Assembly (NCBI GenBank): GCA_011032825.1
Contig: JAADJZ010000005.1
Location: 377,001 to 441,000 of the forward strand
Direction of reading: 5' to 3'
Length of the DNA stretch: 64,000 nt
From: Massariosphaeria phaeospora
Lineage: Eukaryota > Ascomycota > Dothideomycetes > Pleosporales
Both the position numbers and the translations under genes were made by a program. The notes beneath the pieces were generated by a model. It was not told where the DNA came from. It searched no databases and saw only the letters and a list, made by a program, of their open reading frames with translations. Positions 11,570-21,401 of the stretch are shown here, one piece after another. Position 1 is the first letter of the stretch. The number at the start of each line of letters is the position of its first letter.

Positions 11570-12479
11570 ACGTACCTCACGAGTAGTCGAGCTACACGAG
11601 TTCGCGAAACACTTTTGCCAAGCAAATTATCTAATATTATAACCTTAATATCTTTCTTAATAGTAGGCCTATTAGAATAATTTATACACTATTTTAAAGC
11701 CCTAAGCTAGGACTTTAAGATCTACTAAAAATTACCTAAATAGGCTAAGTACTACTAGAGTTTTTAAGGTTAAAAGATAAAGAGCTCGCTTAAGCTCTAT
11801 ACCTAGTATCTAGTAGAATTCTACTACAATAAACTTTTATACTCTAAAATATTCTTATTTATACTATAAGTTAGAGTTCTAGAAAGTTTTATAGCGTGTA
11901 GCCTAAGATTAAAGCTACTAGATAGGTTAGAAAGTAGTTTACTTTCTTTGTACTAGCTAAGTATAAATATATATATATAACTATTAAAACCTAATATAAA
12001 ACTACCTAATAATTTAGTACTTAGTATAATTATACTATACAAGCTTTAAAAAAGTAGTAATATCTATAGTTATAATAGTACTAATACTTTATACTTAGTA
12101 GGTTTTATATATAAGCTCTAATTCTATCTAACAGTTTTAATCCTAAGCTATATACTATATAACTTTCTAGAACTCTAACTTATAGTATAAATAAGAGTAT
12201 TTTAGAATATAAAAGTTTATTGTAGTAGAATTCTACTAGATACTAGGTATAGAGCTTAAGCGAGCTCTTTATCTTTTAACTTTAAAAACTCTAGTAGTGC
12301 TTAGCCTATTTAGGTAATTTTTAGTAGATCTTAAAGTCCTAGCTTAGGGCTTTAAAATAGTGTATAAATTATTCTAATAGGCCTACTATTAAGAAAGATA
12401 TTAAGGTTATAATATTAGATAATTTGCTTGGCAAAAGTGGTGCACGAACCTGTGTGGTGCACGAACCCGTGAGGTACGT
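11570..12479. mobile_element. M0: 910-bp non-autonomous TIR element, near-palindrome
   Basis: Starts ACGTACCTCACG and ends in its complement, flanked by TA on both sides (11568-11569 and 12480-12481). The inverted arms are very long, at least about 320 bp each and recognisable to about 370 bp, around an AT-rich centre, so the whole element could fold into one hairpin. The right terminus has two copies of GGTTCGTGCACCAC (complement strand) with a 17-bp period. There are no coding frames. It is strongly AT-rich compared with the flanking genes, consistent with RIP. The left TIR is more decayed than the right one. Confidence 0.85.
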
Positions 12480-13058
12480 TATAAATATCCAGGTACGGCC
12501 CCTCAGAGCCATCGGGAGCGTCGGTTGTAACGTCTAGCTGCCTACGAACATACTTCACCTCAGTTGCACAGATCCGGGGCATGGGGTATCACACACCCTC
12601 GTGCCCAGGATAGCGGGTCTACCCTCTCGCTGTCATTGGCTGCACGAAGCCTTCAATAGGCCGCCGTCGCAGCCTTGCGTTGCGGCAACTAAAGAATGGA
12701 TTTAGGGCGTAGATATGACAGCAAGCTGGTTTCAAAAGTCGTTCGTTGAGGTTAGATCGGCAAGGGACAATCGCATGTAAGGGCGGATCCAATATCTTAT
12801 GCGTCTGCGGGTTACACTAAGTATTTGAACACGTCAATCAGATGAGCCACATAGACAGCGATCAATACTGTGAGGCAGAAATCAAAGGTTGAGAAAAGTG
12901 GATGATGGGAGGAACAACGGCTGATGGAGGAGGACGGCGGAGGACGGAGAGAAGTGGTTAGTAAGCGCGAATGGCATTGGCCTCTTGAAGCACCGCACCG
13001 ACATTGGCAGTCTTCAGGCCACCAACAGCCTAGCCACGATAGAATGCGTCATCGTCCA
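12480..13058. other. Intergenic upstream of the DUF924 gene
   Basis: About 580 bp of normal composition between M0 and the TATA-like box. No gene seen. Confidence 0.5.
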
Positions 13059-13065
13059 TATAAAA
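13059..13065 (+). promoter_or_regulatory. TATA-like box TATAAAA
   Basis: Lies 35 bp before the first DUF924 ATG (13100) and 110 bp before the second (13175). If it is the core promoter, transcription would start very near 13090-13100, which favours at least partial use of the second ATG. Confidence 0.4.
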
Positions 13066-13080
13066 CCACGTTCACCTTGT

Positions 13081-13092
13081 ATGAGCTGCTAA
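13081..13092 (+). other. Minimal upstream ORF (Met-Ser-Cys-stop)
   Basis: ATG AGC TGC TAA ends 7 bp before the ATG at 13100. If transcribed it could reduce initiation at that ATG or favour the downstream one. Whether it lies in the mRNA depends on the start site. Confidence 0.35.
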
Positions 13093-13099
13093 CCCCCAG

Positions 13100-13969
13100 A
13101 TGCTCATCAAGTCCATAGTGCGATCGAATCTCCCGCGCCGTCTCTTTAGCTACTCCACGCTGCACCGACGCCCCATGTCCACCTTCACGCTCAACAAAGA
13201 CCTTTTCAACGCGTCTCTTTACAGCAACCTCCGAAATGTGTGGTTCGAGGGCTGGGAGCCCAACGATCAGGAATTCAGGGGGGACGTCGTAAAGAAGTGG
13301 TTCCTGGGTACACCAGAAGAAAAGCTCGCGTTCGACACAACATGCCGCGAGAACTTTGCGCCCGCATTAGACTCCATCGGACCCGACAAGTTCCCAAACC
13401 CCACCGCTGAGCCCTTCCTGCGCGAGATCCAGGACGCAGTTCAGAACAGCCCGGCCAACGAAGCAGCCGAAGCGGCGCGCACCGCCCTCAGCCTCGTCCT
13501 GCTGCTAGACCAGATCCCGCGCAACATCTTCCGCACCGACGACGGCCTCGTCAAGGTCTACACGCACTACGACAAGATAGCATACTCGCTGATGACGGCG
13601 CTCATGGCGTCCGACTCGCCGCTCCCGCGTCCGGACCTGCACCCGCAATGGCGCAAATCGGGCGCCTACCGCATGTGGTTCTACCTGCCGTTTATACACA
13701 CGGAAGACACAAAGGAGCACGATAGAGTCGACGAAATTCTGGCGACATTCAAGACGGAAATAGACAAGGAGGATGGGCATGAAGCGACCAGGATCTTTCT
13801 GCAGAAATCGCAGGAATCGGGTAAGGAGCACCGCGATATACTGGATAGGTTTGGGAGATACCCGCATCGCAATACACCACTAGGTAGGGCGTCTACGGAT
13901 GAAGAGAAGAGGTTTTTGGCTGAGGGTGGTGCTACGTTTGGTGTTGGTCAACAGAAGAAGGGCATGTAG
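13100..13969 (+). CDS. DUF924 family protein, possible dual start
   Basis: Intronless, 289 residues. DUF924 proteins are all-helical and TPR-like, widespread in bacteria and fungi, with no settled function. Recognisable blocks are VWFEGW near residue 47, WFLGTPEEKLAFD, LLLDQIPRNIFR (about 135-146), WFYLPF, and the C-terminal RFGRYPHRN-x-x-LGR-x-ST-x-EE-x-FL signature (about 251-272). Residues 1-25 are Arg-rich with no acidic residue, like a mitochondrial presequence. A second ATG at codon 26 (13175) begins directly before the conserved domain. Use of both starts would give mitochondrial and cytosolic forms (inference). Confidence 0.88.
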   Translation: MLIKSIVRSNLPRRLFSYSTLHRRPMSTFTLNKDLFNASLYSNLRNVWFEGWEPNDQEFRGDVVKKWFLGTPEEKLAFDTTCRENFAPALDSIGPDKFPNPTAEPFLREIQDAVQNSPANEAAEAARTALSLVLLLDQIPRNIFRTDDGLVKVYTHYDKIAYSLMTALMASDSPLPRPDLHPQWRKSGAYRMWFYLPFIHTEDTKEHDRVDEILATFKTEIDKEDGHEATRIFLQKSQESGKEHRDILDRFGRYPHRNTPLGRASTDEEKRFLAEGGATFGVGQQKKGM

Positions 13970-14426
13970 ATTGTATATAGTGGATAAAGACTACAAAGCA
14001 CTTTTCTCCTATGGAGAGAGCCCAAACCGTTTCCGGGTAGCTGAAATAGATACTTACACTATCAACATTGTACGGCTAGGGACAACCAGAATACTTTTGA
14101 CATCCGTGCCCTAATAACGGTTCGTAGGTTGGTGTTGAGTATCTGTATCTTGAGTTTATTCAATAGTGTTACCTGTTACTACTACCTACGTCTTGAGGGT
14201 ACGGCTGCTGAGTAGAATGTTAATCAAGCACACTCTGTAGACCTAACTGAACCCAACTTGTAGAGATCTCTTTCCTGTACGTAATAGATGTGTTAAGAAT
14301 ATTAGCAGACTGCATCACGTACTCTACAGAGCCAGACACAAGCAAAAAAACAGTGCCAACCAGCAGAAGCAACTGCTAACCAAGTAATAGCATCTATCAC
14401 CAGGACACTCAAAACAGCAAAAAATT
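13970..14426. other. Intergenic, 457 bp
   Basis: 3' flank of the DUF924 gene and of the minus-strand tRNA. Nothing else recognised. Confidence 0.5.
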
Positions 14427-14513
14427 GGGTCTTGCCGCGATTCGAACGCGGGGCCTCTCGCAAATGAGCTTAGGATACCCTAAGCGAGAATCATACCACT
14501 AGACCACAAGACC
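14427..14513 (-). tRNA. tRNA-Pro (anticodon AGG) with 15-nt intron
   Basis: Read on the minus strand, the acceptor arms GGTCTTG and CAAGACC pair perfectly. The D-arm GGTCTAGTGGTATGA matches eukaryotic tRNA-Pro. The anticodon stem is CTCGC/GCGAG with loop TTAGGG..T, giving AGG. The T-arm GCGTTCGAACCGC is canonical apart from one offset pair. The loop is interrupted after position 37 by a 15-nt intron whose CCTAAGC pairs with the anticodon region GCTTAGG, the usual fungal arrangement for splicing endonuclease recognition. The mature length is 72 nt before CCA addition. Confidence 0.92.
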
Positions 14514-15454
14514 GAACCAGCTATTGCTGTGATTGATGAAAGATTCTTTAACTATTAAATATATATCCTGCGACAAAATTGAAAGGCCGTGGACAAAGAG
14601 GTGAGTGTGCGACCGCGAACGCTTAGCGGGGGCGCTTTGGCTCGGCTGGTTGGACCCACTTCCAGGTGTCACCTTCCAAGATCGGGGTCTCGCTCCTCTC
14701 AGCTTGCTTATGAACACCCTCCATCATCACTATTTGCACAGATTATATTTACGTTGTCATGATGTGGTTTGGGTTGCCAAACCCCGGTAGCCGCGTACTC
14801 GGCGGGTTCGTACGTCTTGTACGCCTCGAACTGGATGCGCCTGCGCCTATCCGCCTTGACGTCCCTCGAGAGTTCGCAAATGTCATGAATGTCACGACTA
14901 GGCACAGTGCGGCTATTATACTCCTTACTCGCTGAATTGTCTCGCTGCTACTTCTAGTGCTCATCACAGTTTGTCGGGCGGTTTCCATTACAACGGGTTC
15001 TGAGAGGTTTCAAATAGCAAACATGCATGGAGGCGACGTAAATCGGTTCGAGAGCCGCACAAGATAACGTCACTTCTACAGTATGGTGATTTAGGTGCTT
15101 TTCAGCGACTCTGTACGATCTCGACAGGATGTCTGGATGCCGAATGAAGCTGCAGCTCATGTGTCGGCACCGTCTGCACCGCCTTGTATCAACACCACAC
15201 TACGAACAGCCAGCGACAAACAAAGCGACGCCTTCAATTACAGTCTAGAAACTGCCCAGAATCATCTTCAGACGACTGAGGACATGGCATAGCGAGAAAT
15301 TCCGCTCGTTGAAGCGAGGGCGAAAATCATGCGAGACCCGGGTTACCAATCGGGGTTAGTTGTGCAACGTCGCATAAATGCGCAACTCGGGAACCTCGAA
15401 GACTCACTATTCACCCACTCCACAACACCTTCAAACGTGCCTTGGGAATAGCGC
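14514..15454. other. Intergenic, about 940 bp
   Basis: No supported gene. Short open frames on both strands lack family features. Confidence 0.5.
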
Positions 15455-16694
15455 ATGTTCGTCAGGGTATCTACAAGACATGGTACGGCTGCTGGTGCGT
15501 GCTGGTAAGACCTTCCGCCCCTCGAGTGAGCAATGCTAATTATTGCCTAGGAGAGGGCCAGCATGTCTTCTGTCCGCAACCGCCGCATCCTCTTTCTGCA
15601 AATGAAACTTTGCAACTTTCAGTTGCCGTCGTGCCTTTGTTATCCACATTTTGGACACTTGGGTCAAGGGTTTTTGGACGGAAAGGCACATTCCTAAAGG
15701 CGGCAGCGGTTACCACCTCAACACTGGTCCCCTTGGGCTATCTTGTCCAAAGTGGGACACGATTCTCGACTCAACGTATCCTCAAAGATTAGGGTATTGA
15801 GGCGAAGCCATTCCAGTTTTGGGAACGTAATGGACGATTCACTCAAGATGATAGCCTTCTAGTTGGGCACTCGTTGGACTTACCCTTGTCACCCGGGGGA
15901 AACCATTCTTACAACCTACCCGTGCTATTGGAGGCATGGGCGCTGGTGCAGGCTTCGCTGTGGTGTCTTTCCCATTATTGAGTGGACCGAAGTTTAGTCC
16001 GGTTTTCGAGCTGGATGCACTGAACACGCTGCAGAGATCGAGATTCTGCGAAGAGATGGCCAAAGACCCAGTTTATCTCAACTCCCTTGACAGGCTGACT
16101 CGTAAATTAATACTGTCCGGGGCTAGGGATCTTGAAAAAAACGAGAAGCGACTTTCCCGTCGATTCGGAGTAGTTGTCCCCGAACGTCCTGGGCTCTCTT
16201 GGCCAGTGGCATCGAATTCCGATTCGTTCAACAAACCCGAAAAACCAACCTCACTGCCTGGCCATGAGTCTGAACAAACTACCAACAACTCGGCATACGA
16301 TCTGCTATCAGAATCCGTCGAAGACCGCGTCGAAAACATACAGCCGTCTAGAGAGGAGCAGCACAAACAAGAACTCGCATACATAGCGTTCAAGAGCAAG
16401 ACCAAGGACGCTGAATTCGATATGGAACACAGCGAGCAGGCCAGATTCGAGAAATTGCTATGGACGCAATTGCAATCCCTCTACTATAAGCCTGCGAGGC
16501 GTCTTGACGAATCCCCAATATCGACTACTCTACAAAGGATGAAGAAAACGAGGGAGCAGGTGCGGAGCTCTGGGGATAACTTTGCAGGGGACAATACTGC
16601 TTATGTTGCGGCTGTGGAAAGCGTGATTACAGAACTTGAAGCTGCCGCAGCGACGGTTAGGGCGAGGGGTGCGGAAGCGTTGCTACGGGAATGA
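15455..16694 (+). CDS. Hypothetical protein, putative mitochondrial/membrane protein; model uncertain
   Basis: Not recognised. Best model: exons 15455-15504, 15551-15793 and 15863-16694 (introns GTAAGA..TAG and GTATTG..TAG), which keep one frame of 375 codons including the final stop. An in-frame TGA at 15603-15605 interrupts it. Either the gene is damaged, or a 51-bp intron with a poor donor (15572-15622, GTCCGC..CAG) removes the stop without changing the frame. The N-terminus is basic and Ser/Thr/Ala-rich like a mitochondrial leader. The middle has a hydrophobic, glycine-rich stretch (WALVGLTLVTR, then GGMGAGAGFAVVSFPLL). The C-terminal 200 residues are charged and helical. The last exon is the best supported part. 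Confidence 0.55.
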
Positions 16695-17229
16695 AGAGAG
16701 AGAAGTGAGGTAGTATCAGAATAACACTGGTCCTCCAACTCCAGCTCATGCATATGCTATTCGCGTCCAAATTAGCACACGAAACACTTGCTGTTCCTCA
16801 TAGACAGAAGCAAAGTTGATGCAACTGAGAGGTCTATCTTGTTTGCAAAAATAAAACACCTCCTTGGATAAGACTTGATATCTTTCCGTGGCCTACTACA
16901 TAAAGTTACAAGATTTGCCAGCCGCTCGCAGACGGAGGTACTTGGATATTTGCAAGCACAAGAAAAATATAGCTAGAGAGATGACAAGGCTTATTTTAGA
17001 GACAACTGTTTTAGATGGCTTTAGCAAACATTGCACGTTTATACAAAGTGAATGACGACGAGTCGGGCGATGACGTAAATCACCGGGAGGGAGATTTTCT
17101 TGAGGCCGACATCTCCGCCTCTCCCCAACGCAACTACATCGTCGCACTCTTCTTTCACCCTTCCTACAAACCCACGTTCCGAATAGCAAACACTTTTTAA
17201 ACCTCCCATACTCGTACCTACATACTACC
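16695..17229. other. Intergenic, 535 bp (JAC1 promoter side)
   Basis: No gene recognised. It contains a TGACGTAA sequence near 17070, close to a bZIP half-consensus, about 160 bp before the JAC1 ATG; this is weak evidence. Confidence 0.4.
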
Positions 17230-17967
17230 ATGCGATCGATCCGCCCCGCATTCAGGCTGCGCGCAGCCCTCGCCTCCGAAGCACCCGTTTCGCCGCTCCG
17301 CACGCGACGAGGCCCAGCACCATGTCTCCTTTGCGCACACCACACAACACCAAGCAAATCCTCGCGTCGCTATCAATCCACCTCCACTTCCTCCTTCGCT
17401 AGGGAAGAGCCTTTCAAGGCGCAAACACAATCACAAACACACTACACATTCTTCCCCACAAGCCTACCCTCCGGCCCACCACCATACGGTGCCTTCACCA
17501 TCGACCTCACCGCCCTCAAGCGCGAATTCCTACAACTCCAATCCCGCGCGCACCCAGACCTCCACACGCCGGCGAACAAGAACAAAGCGCAGGCGCTCTC
17601 CGCACGCATCAACGAGGCGTACAAAACGTTGCAGAATCCACTTCTACGGGCGCAATATTTGCTGAGTCTTCGAGGCATCGAGGTCGCGGAGGACGAGACT
17701 GCGAAAGTAGAGGACCCGGAGCTGTTGATGGAGGTCCTGGATACGCGAGAGCGGATTGAAGAGGCGGAGAGCGAGGAGGATCTGCTGGAGATGAAGACTG
17801 ATAATGATGCGAGAATAGCGGGAAGCGAAGCGGTGTTGGAGGAGGCGTTTCGGACGGACGATATGTTGGTGGCCAAGAGCGAGGCGGTGAAGCTGAGGTA
17901 TTGGATCAATATCAAGGAGAGTTTGGATGGGTGGGAGAAGGGGAAGCCGGTTGTGTTGCAGCATTAG
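17230..17967 (+). CDS. JAC1: Mitochondrial Hsc20/Jac1 J-type co-chaperone
   Basis: J-protein that brings the Fe-S scaffold Isu to the mitochondrial Hsp70 (Ssq1) and stimulates its ATPase during Fe-S cluster transfer. Intronless, 245 residues. The N-terminal 60 residues are Arg/Ser-rich and almost free of acidic residues, a typical matrix presequence. The J domain follows, with the invariant HPD at residues 108-110 (SRAHPDLH) and the helix III segment ARINEAYKTLQNPLLRAQYLL. The C-terminal helical Isu-binding domain contains the family pattern DPELLMEVLDTRERIEEA (about 160-177). Domain order and length fit fungal Jac1. The start is the only suitable ATG before the presequence. This is a housekeeping gene. 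Confidence 0.92.
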   Translation: MRSIRPAFRLRAALASEAPVSPLRTRRGPAPCLLCAHHTTPSKSSRRYQSTSTSSFAREEPFKAQTQSQTHYTFFPTSLPSGPPPYGAFTIDLTALKREFLQLQSRAHPDLHTPANKNKAQALSARINEAYKTLQNPLLRAQYLLSLRGIEVAEDETAKVEDPELLMEVLDTRERIEEAESEEDLLEMKTDNDARIAGSEAVLEEAFRTDDMLVAKSEAVKLRYWINIKESLDGWEKGKPVVLQH

Positions 17968-18325
17968 GGCACGACACGTTCTTTGCACATATGTTCTTTG
18001 CACATCATGGAAGAGTCAGGAAGAACGGAAGCTGTTATACTGCGTGTCTGCCGTCTACAAGGTCTCTGGATATCCTTGACTAAACCTATAACCTGACGCA
18101 GCGGCTTCCTCGATACTTCGATGCGAGAAAAAGATACGCTTTCAATTCCCTGCATCACAGTTTTGGTCACTGAAGCTTGCTTGCAGCGACATCAAGTCGA
18201 AGGGTGTCGAAACGTCCATCCGTTCCTAGTTTGCACCCACTCTCCACGCAACAGCAATCGATACATCCGCAATCAACACAATCAAACCGCCCACAAAACC
18301 AACATCTATTCACCGAACCGATCTC
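17968..18325. other. Intergenic, 358 bp
   Basis: Between JAC1 and the TATA box of the cytidine deaminase gene. Nothing else seen. Confidence 0.5.
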
Positions 18326-18337
18326 TATATATATAAA
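18326..18337 (+). promoter_or_regulatory. TATA box of the cytidine deaminase gene
   Basis: TATATATATAAA about 138 bp before the ATG at 18475, followed by a CT-rich stretch typical of fungal transcription start regions. Confidence 0.5.
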
Positions 18338-18474
18338 CATTCCAGTCTCGCCACCATCCCTTCCCCACTCGAAATCAGCCTAGCGCATCCGGCAAGACTC
18401 GGCTTACGCCACCCTACCCCAAACCCCGAAGTCCTCCTTCCGCGCTCTCTCTTTCTCTTCTCCTTCCCTCCACC

Positions 18475-19137
18475 ATGCCGGCAACACCCATAAAACCTGT
18501 ACCCGCCACAGACGAGCCGGTCACCGAGAACGATGGGCTGATACACGGGCTTTCGGCCGTGGAGCTGCAGAGCTTGTGCGTATCGTGCATCGAGGCGCGG
18601 GCGACGGCTTACTGTAAGTCTTGCCCTCGAAGACATTTTAGATCAGAATATGGACAAGAAAATAAGAGCTCGAGGTGTCTCTAGAAGCTACAACAGCGGC
18701 TAACTGCTTATGCCCCAGGTCCCTACTCCCTCTTCCGCGTCGGCGCATCCCTCCTCCTCAAGCCCTCTCCCACCTCATTCACCTCGAACCCCACCATCAT
18801 AACCGGCGCGAACGTCGAAAACGCCTCCTACCCCGTCGGCACGTGCGCCGAGCGCGTCGCCATGGGCACCGCCGTCATCGCTGGCCACCGCCTCGGCGCC
18901 TTCAAAGCCGTCGGCGTCGCAACCGACCTGGACGACTTCTGCTCGCCGTGCGGCATGTGTCGCCAGTTTCTGCGCGAGTTCTTGGAGCTGGACACGCCGG
19001 TGTTTATGTTCAATAAGGGGGGCATGTTTAAGGTGAGGACGATGGGGGAGCTGTTGCCGTTGAGCTTCGGGCCGGATGTCTTGCCGCCGAGGGAGGTGTT
19101 GAGGGGGAAGAGGGAGGAGGACGGGGAGGAGACATGA
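18475..19137 (+). CDS. CDD1: Cytidine deaminase (homotetrameric type)
   Basis: Zinc enzyme of pyrimidine salvage converting cytidine and deoxycytidine to uridine and deoxyuridine. Exons 18475-18613 and 18719-19137 give 185 residues; the intron is 105 bp with GTAAGT..CCAG. The codon split at the junction makes the cysteine of CPYS-x-FRVGA, a family block. The zinc and proton-shuttle motif TCAER gives Cys89 and Glu91. The second motif SPCGMCRQ gives Cys124 and Cys127. The N-V-E substrate motif is at 78-80 (GANVENASYP). All catalytic residues are present. Slightly longer N- and C-terminal tails than the yeast enzyme are the only oddity. TATA-box promoter upstream. Confidence 0.93.
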
Positions 19138-19871
19138 GCTTCGGGCGGAGGGGGTCAAGGGGATGAGTGGGTGGATAAAGTGTGTGTGTAGTTTTCGGCA
19201 GCTATGCGGGTAGAGCTCAAGATGTGGCAGTACGTACTGCATAGTATAGTTGAAGAATAGACACACAACCAAGATACAGGCCTCGCAGCCTCGTAACCCA
19301 ACACCCCTCTGATTCAAACATATCTGCACCACTACAAACCGTGCACAACGAACACGGCCTCAATTGTGTGTCAGTCAAGCTCCGTTCAACTCAGCTCAGC
19401 TCAGCTCTCGTCTCCAACTGCAGGTATCCGCCGACACATACCCCGCTACCCCTCTCCTGCACCGCGATAAGCCTCCGATAAGCAAATGCACAACTCAATC
19501 ATCGCAACCAATGCATCTCCGCGCCCCGTGGATAAAGTACGTGTAAGTACGTCGCACTGACACTATAAACCATGCATATTTTGGTTTATCCGAAAAGCAA
19601 AGCAAAGCAAGCAGAGCATGGTGCATTCTAGCCAGGCCAGCTCCGCCGTCAATTCCTCTCAATCATTCTCTCATCTCATCTCGTCTGTCTTCAACTGAAC
19701 TGAACTGTGTGGTTTGGTTTGGTTTGCTTTGCTTTGATCTAATTTGACTTGACTAAACCGATTTGAAAAAAGAAAGAAAACAAGGAAAGAAAGAGCTAGA
19801 GTTACAGAGAGGATTCGGACACTTCATACACACACTGTTACGGACATACCTACCAGTTCAGTTCCATCAAC
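19138..19871. other. Intergenic with simple repeats, 734 bp
   Basis: Upstream region of the next SDR gene. It holds (AGCTC)n-like repeats near 19390, a (GCAAA)n run at about 19594-19611, CT-rich DNA at about 19660-19690 and (GGTTT)n/(GCTTT)n at about 19711-19736. The GCAAA and GCTTT runs are complementary and could form a stem. Confidence 0.6.
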
Positions 19872-21316
19872 ATGGCATCCCCCAATCCCGACCCCAACCC
19901 CGAACCCACCCCCTCTGCCTCGGCCTCCGCGCCAAAAGGCGTGCTCGACTCGGAGCACTTCTCGCCGTACAGAGCGGACGGCAAACTCGTACGTCGGCTC
20001 TTCTCCTTACGCCTCCCTCCTCTTCCCTTCTGGAACGATGTCGACATCGAAACCAGTCATTCGGTTTGTTGTGAAGAAAGGAGATCTCGAACTGAGACTG
20101 AGCTAAACTGGAGACTGGACTGAACTAAAGACTGACAATATCATGTGCATATAGTACGGCTTCGTGTGCGTCGTAACAGGCGCAACACACCCGGTCGGCC
20201 GCGCCATCGTCACTGAACTCGCTGGTACGTCTCGTCTCGTCTTGCTTGATTCCCTTCTCTTTCCCTTTCTCTCCCCCATCGCCTCCACTGCCCCAAGTCT
20301 CGTCTCCAAGAAACCCCCTCCTTTCACCCCCCTTTCGCCCAACGCACTAACGCCACCTCCACCCCTCCAGCCCACGGCGCCGCCTGCATCTACGCCTGCA
20401 CCACCCTCACCGACTCTTCCCCCTCCACCTCCTCCTCCTCTGATGACTCCTCCCTCGCCACCACCATAAACGCCAACCACCCGAACACCAAAATCATCCC
20501 GTACCCCTTCGCCATCACGTCCGAAGAAGACACGCTCGCGCTGATCGACGACGTGCTGAATTCGTGGGGCCGGTACGTCACCGTTCTCTCTCCCCCGCTC
20601 TATCTGTTTCTCAGGGATCCTTTTCCCCCCTTCCCTCTCCCCCCCTTTCCCCCCTTCAAACCCGCACCTAACCCTCAACATCCATCACACTAACGCCCCC
20701 TCCCCCCTCCAGCCTCGACATCTGGACCTCCTCAACCGGGCTCCTCGGCCCGCCATCCCTCTCACTCACCACCCCCACCGCCCTCCTCTCGCTCTTCACC
20801 ACCAACGCCATGCCCGCCTTCTTCGCCCTCAAATACGCGCCGGCCGCCATGCAAAAAACCACGCCCCGCGGCTCCTACCCCAACGCCGCCCCAAAGGACA
20901 CAGCCTACGGCTCCATCATCGTAGTGACCAGCGTAGCCGGCACCTACGGCGGGTGCTGGGCGCCCGCGTTCACCATGTCTTCGCACGCGGCGCTGGGTGT
21001 CGTGCGCGCGGGCGTGGCGGTGCTGAAGGGCACGGGCGTGAGGATCAATGCGATTACGGCGGGGCAGATCGATGTCGGGGTTGATTTGGCGGGGACGGGC
21101 AGGGCGGAGTTGGAGGGGGGCCAGTTTCCGCCGGCGGCGCTGCAGAGTGCTGAGGTGCAGAAGAGGGTTATTGGGTTGGAGAGGGCGGGGAGGCCCGAGG
21201 AGGTGGCGCGCGTGGCGGGGTTTTTGGCAAGTGGGTTTAGTAGTTATGTTACGGGGGCGGAGTTGCGGGTTGATGGGGGCGCGAGCGTGATGAATCCGTT
21301 GACGGTGCCGGTTTGA
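19872..21316 (+). CDS. SDR-fold protein lacking the catalytic Tyr and Lys
   Basis: Rossmann-fold SDR family member. Exons 19872-19988, 20155-20224, 20371-20572 and 20713-21316 give 330 residues. The introns (166, 146 and 140 bp) are unusually long for this window and C/T-rich. The nucleotide-binding motif TGATHPVGRA is at about 47-56 and LDIW at 131-134. TSVAGTYGG gives the serine at about 203. Where active SDRs have Y-x-x-x-K, this protein has F-T-M-S-S (Phe216 and Ser220), so both catalytic residues are replaced. The C-terminal block ends with the usual VTGAELRVDGG. An N-terminal Pro/Ser-rich extension of 38 residues is its own exon. Likely a pseudoenzyme or a binding protein. It converges on OS-9 with 85 bp between them. 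Confidence 0.85.
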
Positions 21317-21401
21317 GGGGGGATGGACTGGGGTGCATGGGGAACAGGGTAGTCTGGGAAAGAATATGTGTACGGGAAGGGATGCTACCTAGAAACGGAA
21401 A

